Shown here: piece after piece, positions 1 to 11,368 of the stretch
Layout: every line of letters starts with the position of its first letter
Position numbering within the stretch: the first letter of the stretch is position 1
Source of the DNA: Pempheris klunzingeri
Lineage: Eukaryota; Chordata; Actinopteri; Acropomatiformes; Pempheridae
NCBI RefSeq assembly: GCF_042242105.1
Contig: NC_092032.1
Location: 14,929,915 to 14,993,914 of the forward strand
Direction of reading: 5' to 3'
Length of the DNA stretch: 64,000 nt
Notes under the pieces: generated by a model
Database searches by the model: none
Seen by the model: only the letters and a program-made list of their open reading frames with translations
What the model was told of the DNA's origin: nothing
Position numbers and translations under genes: made by a program

Positions 1-518
1 TTTTCACACTTGCAGGAGACGCATGCGCGCAGAGGAAACCAACTGGTTTGTGTCAAGTCGAGGCAGTCGGATGTGATCGAGCCAAAAATCACCTGTATTC
101 TGGCATTCATGGTGACACAGTGAGTACACGTTTATATTTGACTTCTCAACAGTGTTCTGAAATCATCACCTCCCCTCGTGATTGTGTATCTTTTTTTGGG
201 GGGGTGGGTGGGGGAATAAGGCGGATGAATTTCAGGCTCCAGTGAGGCTGGAGCATCTTTATGTGGACAATCCAGCAGCAAGCAGAAATAAGAGGATTCA
301 TCTTCAATTCGTGCATATTGTGCTCAGCACTAAGATTGTAACATCGTTGTTCCAACAAATGTAAACATCCGAGGATCTGCTGCCTTTTTTTTTTTTGCCT
401 TGAATGCAAAAATCATCTGACTGTAAATTATCTGCCTCTCAGATCAAATAATTTCATTATGTTTCTATAAATGGCTGCACGCTGTTTGCTCCAGGCTGCT
501 TGTATTGAATCGACCAGT

Positions 519-550
519 CGTGCGTGCGCGCGCGCGCGTGTGTGTGTGTG
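519..550. repeat. Alternating CG/TG tract (Z-DNA prone)
   Basis: Thirty-two bases of unbroken pyrimidine-purine alternation, CG-rich in the first half and TG in the second. More TG-rich sequence follows to about 580. Alternating CG/TG runs are the classic Z-DNA-forming sequence. Confidence 0.85.
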
Positions 551-667
551 TTGCGTGTGTATCTGTGTGTGTGCGTGTATCCTCTAGTGAATGCGACTGA
601 TAGATGCGATTGCTGCGGTCCAAGAGTAACGCCTTGTCGCTATCATTACTGCTCATCCCTCATAGAC

Positions 668-726
668 AGAGGAGGAGGAGGAGGATGGTGAGGAGGAGGA
701 GGAGGAGGAGGAGGAGGAGGAGGGAG
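668..726. repeat. (GGA)n purine tract
   Basis: Nearly pure GGA/GAG triplets, interrupted once near 685-690. A long all-purine strand with mirror symmetry can form triplex (H-DNA). The polyserine and polyglutamate reading frames across it are low-complexity artefacts. Confidence 0.9.
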
Positions 727-1187
727 GTTGTTGCTCATCACAATTTGGTTTTATTACATCCAGCATGATCCAACATTTGCCTTTGGCTTCCCGGGCTGTT
801 TGCACGGCGATACCTGCACCTAAACGCACCAAACGCCTCCCTTCTGCGTCCAAAACTGTCGATTCTTGAGGGCGCAGTGCGCAGAAGTTGACCTCGCGCG
901 TCACGATCGTGCATTCCGCAAGATGTGTTTTGCTTAAATCCAAATGCTATCACTACCATTTAAAGGATCCAAATTGATCATATTGATTGCTTTATCGATC
1001 AGGTTTCGTTCACTCCCCTCTTTCGGGCCTCCTTGGATCTGCACCCTTCCTGTCAGATCTTTAATCTCATCTGATTTCTTGGATCTTGAGATGTTTTTTT
1101 TTTTTTTGTTTTTGTGCCTAATGCGGTAATAATCTTCCAGTTTAAAAGCCCCAGCCGCCTCTCACTGTGGTCTTCTCCCCGCAGTCC

Positions 1188-2490
1188 ATGGGCTCAGAGC
1201 GGGTGGAGATGCGTAAGAGACAGATGCAGGTTCATCAGGAAGCAGCTGCCAGTGTCCTCCAAGCCCGCCACAGAATGGGAAACACCCCCACCAACGCCTC
1301 AAACGCCTGCTGCTTCTGCTGGTGCTGCTGCTGTAGCTGCTCCTGGTAATAATGACACTCCACTGCTTCCCACACAGCAGGGCCGGAGACAGAGATATGT
1401 GGTCCAAGGCACAAGGAGGAGGTGGTGGTGGTGGTGGGGGGGGGGGGGGGGCATCCATTATCTGTCTCTTCATCTGTTTATTCTCCATTGGCTGTCATTA
1501 CTAAATCAGCATCTTTACAAAGCACAAGCACGTCTTCATCTGATTTATGTTATGCAGTTGCTGCACCAGATTCCTGAGCCGGCATCGTGGTGTGAAATAA
1601 AACAACAGGAGGCGTTTAAGTCCAGAGAGGAGCTGAAACAATCGCTTAGTTAATGGATTAGTCAATATACAGCAACAATTTGATAACTGATTGGTCTGTT
1701 GGTCACTTTTTAAAGCAGCTACATGGAATTTTTACTTTCTGTAGATTTTGGCGGCCCCTGTGGACAGAAGCGGTAGTGTTTCTGTGAATGAGGGCAGCAC
1801 ACGAGCGGCTCTAGCGCTGTAGAAAAGTAGAAACACACATAGGGAATGAAGCGCTGGGTTTGGATAAAGAGCAACGGCATCTCCAACCTCCAGTGAGACT
1901 AGCCGGGCCGAGCGATGAGAGCCAGGAGAAATCATTACAGCGGATTCAGACCCAGTGGCAGGCAGTTAGAAGTACAGAGGCAGCCAATAATATCCAGTTT
2001 TCCCTCTGATGGTCTCATTTCCTGATGTAGGTCTTCAGTAATAAACTGAGACTGTTTCATAATCAGTGAATGACTCCTCATAGAAGGCAAAAAATGGGAA
2101 TATTTGCTGCTTTTCATTGTAAATTAAACATCTTTCGGGTTTTGGAGTGTTGGTTCGACAAAACAAGACATTTGAACACGTCAGCTTGGACTGTTTGAGA
2201 TTATCATCGGTGTTTTTCATGATTTGCTCGAATTATTTTTGACCAAACAATTGATCGATTAACTGAGAAAATAATGTTTAGATTAATCAATAAGGAAAGT
2301 AGTCATTCGTTGGAGCCCTGTTTCAGGCTGAGTGACAGTAAAGTCAGTGTTACACTCTATTTAATGTAGTGCAGAATATAAATGAACTGTTCTGGCTGCC
2401 TAGAATATGACTGGACTGGAAATTTCTCATAATTTGAATTTATTAAACCTTGAAATAAAAAATAAAACACATGCAAACACAGACAGCACA

Positions 2491-2551
<61 letters not shown>

Positions 2552-5127
2552 GAACACTGTGCACTGCAAACACACAGACAGCTCACACACACCCCCAGCC
2601 CTCAGCTGCCGCACAAGAAAACAATGACCCAGATAATAAATCAATTACATCAGCATAAAGAGCAATTAGAAGCAGACTGTCCTCAGTTTGTTTGTAGCAC
2701 AAATAAACTGAAGGCTGTAAGTACGCACAAATGAAAGGTATTAACAGGTTGTTTTAAGATGAGAAAATAAAGATGTCCTAAAGACGTAACAGATCTCAGA
2801 AAGAGAGAAAGATTATTTCAGTCGGATGGAGATTCACAAGACTTCTTTGAAAATTCAGGGGACAAAGAAAATACTGATGTTTATAATAAATTGATTAGTT
2901 GTCTTGAACATGGGACAATTCTCTTTTCTTCCTGTCCGTGACGGCCAACACATTATGCATAATAATGCCAGTGTGTTAGGGTGTAATCTATGTGGTTCAA
3001 TCATATAATATGAAATGCACTAACTTTGACTTGTCTTTCCAAAAAAAAGTGAACTGTTGCACAATTTTATTTTATTTTATTATTTTGTTCATTCAAATGT
3101 TTCTTTAAAGGATCATACTGTTTGCACTTTAGACACTTAGGATTTCTAAGTGCATTTTTCATCTTTTTTTCTCCATGAATAATATAAATTATATTTTGTA
3201 ATAAGCTAAATGATTAATTTTGGTTTTTTTTTTGTTATCCAGCTTGATTTTCTGCAGGAATGTTGTAGCCTGTGAGTGCAACTTCACACGTTCACTCACG
3301 CTTTGGAAAATGTTGGCTCTAAATGAGATGTTATAAGAGAAGTCTGTGCTGGTATTTTTTTTTATTGAATATGAGTAATAGAGTGCAAAACAACACACAG
3401 TGTATTTAAAAATTTGAAATTGGCAGAAATTCAGTCTGCACAGCATTTTTCTTAAAGGCCAGTGGAAAAATCATACGTACCTGTGAGATACTGAATATAA
3501 TGTGACACAGCAGCATCATTTTATATGATGATGATGTCCCTGTTGGCCTGATTTGGGAACAGCAGCTAAGCAGTGGGTCCGACTTCTTTTCTGCCTCCGT
3601 CCTCCGACTCATTCAACAACACCACAGCCCACGCCACCATCCCAGACAAACAGACACACGTTGGAGCTGTGAACCCATGCTGGATCTCATTGGATGGAAG
3701 CCTCAGGGGTTTTAATCTGTTTTGGACTCATCAACTTGCGCTTCCTCTGAGAACAGCCTGCCTGTTGTGTGCAGAACATGGCCATGTTAATTCACTCCAC
3801 TGGGGATGAGTAATACGGTTTGTCTCTACATCTATATCAATTCCATCTCTCACCTGAACCAATTAGTCCACAACCAGCTGCTACTGTACATCAGGTGTTG
3901 GTACCATTTTAATTATGCGCAGGCGATCCCCGCAGGATGATGTGGACAGTTGACACACATTAGCATTTACGCAGACGTTCCCAGCGTTCCCCATTAGGTC
4001 ATCCTGGATCGTCTGTAGGTGTTCTGATGTGGAACAAACAACCTCCAGTGCCTCCAGTACGGTGTAATAGGCCTGCAGAGAGACTGAGCGTGATTAAATG
4101 TTAATGTAAATGTGTGGATTAAACAAATGAGATATGTTAATCAATGAACTGATGGCGTGCTGACAAAAGATGCCTTCTTTTGTCACCTTTGGACAGAACC
4201 AGGCTATCTGCTCCCCTCTGTTTGCAGCCTTTGTGCTAAGCTAAGCTAACAATCAGTTGGCTCCAGCTCCATACAGTGTTGCATCAAGCTTCTCAATGAA
4301 GGAAGCAAATGAACATCTTTCCCAAAATGTCCAACTATTCCTTAAAGTGGAGTCTCACCACTACATTTTGCAGTGATATTTTAAACAATATTGTGCTTCA
4401 AACGATCCAGCAAGAGATACTCAACAATCACATAAGGGGTTTAAATGCAGGGTATGCGACTTAATTTAGAAACACTGCTCAATAACTCAAATGGTTTGAC
4501 AAACAAAGAAAAAAAAACTCCAGCGTCTGTGGTGTTCACAGGCCTGTGATAAGCCCGTCCACTCATTTGTCATGTCATGTCTCGTTTAGTGAGCTAACAG
4601 TCCACTCTGAGCTGGGTGAGCATCAGCTACGAGCTAAAGGTGGCGGTGTGTTTGTGCCATTTTGCTTGTGTTCATATGATTGTGGCTTTTAACAGAATAG
4701 TTTGTTAGTCCTGAGTCGGCGGTTGTGAAAAGAACGAATGAGAGACCCGGCCGTGGAGCTGAGGTAGCCGTGCTTCTTCATCACTATCGTGGACTCCAGG
4801 CAGCAAGCGTTCATGTGTTTTGGAGGAGAGCGTGGGTGGGATATTTTCAGCTGGATACATTGAAACTCTAAGCTACTCTTAGCTGCAGACCCTGCCTTTA
4901 ATGTACGGTTCTCCACATACTTATGGCCATGTAGTGCTTTATGTAGCAGATTCTGGTCTTTGGCAGGCAGGTGTGATTTCACCTTGTAGCCTACTCCGAT
5001 ATTTTTAGAAATGAGGGCTGATATCAAAGGAGTTATTTTAAATGCTCAGCTTCATTATCCTGGTGGCAAATCAAAACAGTGTGATGGGCTATTTATGGCC
5101 CTTTCATCAAAGCAAAACCAGTCTGAT

Positions 5128-5165
<38 letters not shown>

Positions 5166-6392
5166 TTCTTCCAGTTTGACTGTTAGGAGTGAGGACGAGA
5201 CAGTACAGAGATCCACTTTTGAGCGCAGGACAGAAGGAACCACTAACTGTGAAGAAAGGTAATGGTTAAACACTGAGACCCCTCCAAGAACACCCTCTTT
5301 CATACAGCGTACTGAGAGAATTAAATAACAATAAACCAATGTGTTGTTTTATCTCCAAGCCCTAAGCCCACCCTGGAGGACGCTCGCTCCTGGTCCATGT
5401 CGTTTGAAAAGGTGATGAAAAGTGCAGCGGGTCGCAGCTGCTTCAGGCAATTTCTGCGGACGGAGTTCAGCGAGGAGAACATGATGTTCTGGCTCGCCTG
5501 CGAGGAGCTCAAAAAGGAGACCAACAAGACTGTGGTGGAGGAGAAAGTCCGCCAAATATACGAAGACTTCATCTCAATCCTTTCCCCTAAAGAGGTGAGA
5601 CACAAAGGGAAGATTTGCTCACGAGGACTGTGGGACATTAGAGCCACACGCATAGCGTTCAAAGAAAGTGGAACGATTAGTCGATCGACAGAAAATTAAT
5701 CGACTAATTAAATTAATCGTTTTAGTCATCTATTTAGGGAAAACTTTCTGGTTTCAGTAGTGGTAGTGGTGGTTTTAGTTATGTATATTGCTCAATTAAT
5801 ATCTTTGGGTTTTTGTACTGTTTTTGGGGGCAAAATAACCTAATTTAAAAAGACGCTATCTCAGGCGAGACAGCGTGACCGCCATTTTCCAGCATTGTGT
5901 GACATCTCACAGACTATAATTATGCTTAACTGATCACGAAAATCATAATTTAAGGCTGCAATTACTAGTTATTTTCATGATCAATTGATATGTAGATGAC
6001 TTTCATGACCAATCAGTGAATTGGTTTTGGCCATACAGTATCGGAAAGTTTGAGAACTTCCCAGAGCACAGGGCATCTTCTTCAGACACAAGAAGGTTGA
6101 TATCACAGAGCCTTGAGCGGATTAGCTTAGCTTAGCATAAAGGCACAGCGAAAAAAACAGCGCGCAACTCCTCGTAAAACCTAAATCTTTTCATCTTCTG
6201 CAGGTCAGTTTGGATTCTCGTGTCCGGGACGTGATAAACCGCAACATGCTGGAGCCGACCTCGCACACGTTCGACGACGCTCAGCAGCAGATCTACACGC
6301 TGATGCAGAGAGACTCGTATCCCCGCTACATGAACTCAACCGCGTACGCAGATCTGCTGAAGAGCCTGGAGGAACCCCCCCCTGAGCCATAG
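1188..6392 (+). CDS. rgs20: RGS20, regulator of G-protein signalling 20 (RGS-Rz family)
   Basis: Coding exons 1188-1345, 5175-5258, 5360-5594 and 6204-6392, all with GT/AG borders and matching phases (2, 2, 0), give 221 aa. The protein starts MGSERVEMRKRQM, as the mammalian RGS20 core isoform does. Residues 39-53 form the cysteine string NACCFCWCCCCSCSC, the multiply palmitoylated membrane anchor of the Rz subfamily. The last cysteine is split across intron 1. Residues about 95-210 are the RGS domain, with SEENMMFWLACEELKKE, SPKEVSLDSRV and DDAQQQIYTL clearly visible. The family acts as a GTPase activator for Galpha-z/i at membranes. Residues 54-93, between anchor and domain, are poorly conserved relative to mammals. 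The start at 1188 is chosen by homology; longer isoforms from upstream exons are possible. RGS20 is preferred over RGS17/19 by the N-terminus and the neighbouring genes. Confidence 0.95.
1413..1451 (+). repeat. GGT repeat running into a 16-base G run
   Basis: Lies in RGS20 intron 1, starting about 70 bases after the donor site at 1346. GGT triplets pass into an uninterrupted G run at 1436-1451 on the sense strand, so the nascent RNA could form a G-quadruplex near the 5' splice site. Confidence 0.9.
1645..2335 (+). repeat. Diverged interspersed repeat (ATTAGTCGATTGACAG / AATCGATTAA type), interrupted
   Basis: The left part (about 1645-1712) and right part (about 2085-2335) follow the order of a short teleost repeat that begins with ATTAGTCGATTGACAG-like sequence, contains GGGTTTTGGA...GACAAAACAAGACATTTGAA-like sequence and ends in AATCGATTAA-like sequence. 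The two parts are separated by about 370 bp of unrelated DNA. No protein is encoded. The identification rests on remembered fish repeats. It lies in RGS20 intron 1. Confidence 0.55.
1713..2084. repeat. Unrelated segment inserted in the repeat above
   Basis: This segment separates the two halves of the older repeat, so it looks like a later insertion. It contains GATTTTGGCGG and GCGGTAGTGTTT. A reverse-strand segment near 55600-55620 carries a similar join (TTTTGGCGGTAGTGTTT), which hints at a dispersed family. I could not define clean terminal repeats or a target duplication. Confidence 0.35.
2494..2550. repeat. (CA)n microsatellite
   Basis: About 28 uninterrupted CA units in RGS20 intron 1. 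Apparent Thr-His and Cys-Val reading frames across it are artefacts. Confidence 0.97.
2561..5131. other. RGS20 intron 1, remaining part
   Basis: AT-rich intronic DNA. Apart from the foldback-repeat fragment at about 4185-4346 I see no exon, RNA gene or strong motif cluster. The longer open frames (for example on the minus strand near 4690-5030) have no recognisable domain. Confidence 0.5.
4185..4346 (+). repeat. Foldback repeat fragment (right half)
   Basis: Carries the GCTAAGCTAAGCTAAC core and ends with CCCAAAATGTCCAACTATTCC-like sequence, the same order as the right halves at 32520-32680 and 35440-35605. The left half is absent, so this is a truncated copy in RGS20 intron 1. Confidence 0.6.
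5132..5163 (+). repeat. (TG)16 next to the RGS20 exon 2 acceptor
   Basis: Sixteen TG units end 11 bases before the first base of the exon at 5175; only CTTTCTTCCAG separates them. The repeat therefore occupies the place of an extended polypyrimidine tract. Confidence 0.95.
5655..6060. repeat. Two diverged pieces of the AATCGATTAA-type repeat in RGS20 intron 3
   Basis: A forward piece begins ACGATTAGTCGATCGACAG (about 5672-5690). A reverse-orientation piece begins GGCTGCAATTACTAGTTATTT (about 5953-5973). The two face each other across about 180 bp of other sequence. Boundaries are approximate. Confidence 0.5.
6107..6150 (+). repeat. Short fragment of the foldback repeat core
   Basis: Contains TTAGCTTAGCTTAGCATAAAG, the left core of the foldback family, about 55 bases before RGS20 exon 4. 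Too short to define ends. Confidence 0.45.
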
Positions 6393-7125
6393 ACTCGCCA
6401 CTGCCACACTCTTAGCTTTTCCAAATGGCGCATGCGTCCCACCCGAAGGAGTTTTGTGTTCCTGTTGGAGTCGAGCTATTTAGAGAAAGACAGACAGGAA
6501 AATGAACACTAATTAAAACCGTTCTTTATCCAGCTGTAACTGCTGTTTATTTACCCATGATTAGCTTACCAAAACACTTGGAGGAAACAAAAACAAATGC
6601 TTGATCCAGCATCAGTTACTTGTTCGAAAACATATCTATATTTTTATATATTCCCTAGCGCTTGACATTGCACTTTTCTACCTTGTCTAATGAGGGAAAG
6701 CATGTATCTGTGAGCACTGCATTTGTATTTAGGTATATTGTGAGCCTTAATGCATATCCAGTTCTTGTAGAAACTAGGTTTTATTTAACAGTAACTTAAG
6801 AAGAAGGAAAGTGCCTTGGAATAAGATCTTCTACACTAGCACCTTTGATCTAACATGAATGGTGCAACAATGACTTCATATGTTGGTGCTTTCAGCTCTT
6901 CTCAAAGATAAAAATTTTTACAACTCAATGAGCTGATACCCGGAAATAGATCTTGTCTGTGTGTTTCAATACTGTGATATTAGTCATATTATATTTAATT
7001 TCAACAAAACAGGGAAGAAAACTTAATACGTGACCATGACCACTGATATATTTGTGTATTTAAAAAGGAATTTGTGTGAAATAGCTATTTGAATTCTCAC
7101 AAATAAAGCACAATCATATGTTGCT
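6393..7125 (+). other. rgs20: RGS20 3' untranslated region with poly(A) signal
   Basis: AT-rich sequence follows the TAG at 6390-6392. The first canonical AATAAA on the plus strand is at 7102-7107, which predicts cleavage near 7120-7130. The end is an inference from the signal alone. Confidence 0.6.
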
Positions 7126-7640
7126 TTGGCTGTTGTGTGTCGTTAACATTCACAGTTAATTTGAGAGATGCTTCATGTTTGGATTGCATATTGAGCTGTC
7201 TGAATGGTACATTTTAATGTATTTTTTGCATTATGTTTTGCTTGAAAATGCTTAAAGGTTTGTGTAACATTCTACAGACTGAGGCTAAAAAAATTATTCT
7301 TTCCATTAGAATTAACTGCTGATTATTTTAAGGTTCATTGTTTAGTCCATAAGATGTCACAAATACTGACAAATGTCCATTAGGTGTTACAAAAGCACAG
7401 GTTGATGTTTTGAAGTTGGTTGTTTTGTGCAAGAACAAATCCAAAACCAAAATTATTTGAGTTACAAAAATTTAAATAGAAAAAAATAATAATAATCTGC
7501 AAATGCTCAAATTTGAGGAGCTGGAAGCAACAAAGTTTTTCCATTTTGCTTGATAAAATGCCTTAATTAGAGAAGTTACTTTATCGAATAATAAACTTGT
7601 TTCAAAACTACTACACAGAAGCTACATTAACAGAAAAGAA
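7126..7640. other. Gap between the convergent RGS20 and LYPLA1 ends
   Basis: AT-rich DNA between the two predicted poly(A) sites. Nothing recognisable is present. In mammals TCEA1 occupies this interval; no trace of a TFIIS domain or zinc ribbon is visible here. Confidence 0.55.
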
Positions 7641-7657
7641 CATTTAACAACAGGCCA

Positions 7658-8004
7658 TTTATTGTGAGATAGTAGGTATTAAACCATAAAGTATAGCCCT
7701 AGTTATTCCATTACATACGTTTCCCTCAGGAAATGGCTCGTCTCGATGGCAAACAGCTTTACAATCAAGCAACTACCGTTACTCTACTGTAACACTGAGG
7801 ACTGTGTGTGGCTCCAGGTCAGGATGCAGCATTGTTACAGTCATGCCTCTGCCGGGCTAACGTGTAGCCCTAGTCCTGTCTGGCTCTATGAGTAGCAGCG
7901 TGGGTTTATTGTCAAGTAAGTCAGTGATTCCTCTAGTCCACCAAGTCCGAGTCAAGCCCACAGGACTCTGATGATGGTGTGCGGCTGTGCGGCAAATCCA
8001 GAGT
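7658..8004 (-). other. lypla1: LYPLA1 3' untranslated region with two poly(A) signals
   Basis: Reading the minus strand after the stop at 8007-8005, AATAAA signals occur at 7910-7905 and at 7663-7658. Either could end the transcript; the second gives a 3' UTR of about 350 bases. Confidence 0.5.
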
Positions 8005-10565
<2,561 letters not shown>

Positions 10566-11368
10566 ACAGCGCTGAGGCAGCTGGTATGTAGGGACAAGTT
10601 AGCTAACAGTTACTGTTAGCTAATAACGATTTCTCCTAATTGCCAATCTGTGTCGCTCGAGTCTGACTGCCAAACTCCGAACAAATGATGGACAAGTGTC
10701 GACCGAAGATGGAGGTCACGGTACCACCGATGAATTTCTTTCTGGAAGTTGAATTTGGAGGAAAATAACACACCGCCGGATCACACTACTCACCACCTGC
10801 AATGACACGCTTCGTAGTCCCGCCCCCTGCTGCCATCTGATTGGTTATCACCGGAGGGCCTTTACAGATGAGAAGCAGCGATTGGTCTATTGAAATGTCA
10901 ATAAGCGGTGCTTTGATAGCAGTTAAATCCTCAACAATGGCACCAAAGCACACCTCGATACCTCAGAACTATTGAGATTATTGTAAAGATTACATATCAA
11001 TACCAGCACTGAATTACAAAATGACTATTTGATATGATGTATAGATGTAAATATCAGATGATGTAACTTGTTATGTCGTGACCTTTGACACAGATTGTTT
11101 CAGGATTTTTATTTATTTTGTTAACTGATTATACTTTAGATAAGTAATTATACATGCTTGTAGTCCTTTGTTTTGCTAATATTTAATGGTATTCCCCGAA
11201 AATCCATAAAAATCCGGCCTAAAATGCTTCACAGCTTCACAGTTCCTGCACTGCCGTGCTTTTATTTTGAAACGTCGCCAAGCTGATAAGGAGTCCTTCC
11301 GCTCACCTCGGTCACGTGACCTCGATGCCCTTGGTTTCGGCTAACTTTGACATGTGAGCAGCAGAAAC
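10566..11368. promoter_or_regulatory. Divergent promoter interval of LYPLA1 and MRPL15
   Basis: Start codons are head to head, 803 bp apart. The LYPLA1 side (about 10600-10900) is relatively CpG-rich and holds two ATTGG (inverted CCAAT) motifs near 10839 and 10881. The MRPL15 side carries a palindromic E-box at 11310-11321. No TATA box is obvious, as expected for housekeeping genes. The AT-rich middle (about 10940-11230) suggests two back-to-back core promoters rather than one compact bidirectional one. Confidence 0.6.
11310..11321. promoter_or_regulatory. Palindromic E-box GGTCACGTGACC
   Basis: A perfect 12-bp palindrome with the CACGTG core, 48 bp before the MRPL15 start codon. GTCACGTGAC is the preferred form for MiT/TFE and USF bHLH-zip factors. 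Binding is an inference. Confidence 0.6.

Larger units (their letters stand above)
1..1184. other. Non-coding DNA upstream of the first recognised RGS20 exon
   Basis: No coding exon can be supported here. The first RGS20 coding exon is preceded by a pyrimidine-rich acceptor-like sequence ending in CAG at 1182-1184, so a first (probably untranslated or isoform-specific) exon should lie upstream, in this stretch or before the window. Mammalian RGS20 has alternative first exons, which fits. The stretch also holds the Z-DNA-like tract at 519-550 and the GGA repeat at 668-726. Confidence 0.5.

Noticed and set aside
653-943. Minus-strand frame ending in polyserine
   Set aside because: Produced by the GGA repeat; no start context, splice pattern or recognised protein.
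2407-2734. Thr-His and Cys-Val rich open frames
   Set aside because: Translations of the (CA)n microsatellite. The same applies near 5130, 48500, 52400 and 56120-56250.
5361-5366. Alternative acceptor AAG six bases into RGS20 exon 3
   Set aside because: It would break the phase inherited from exon 2; the AG at 5358-5359 keeps the frame and matches the family.
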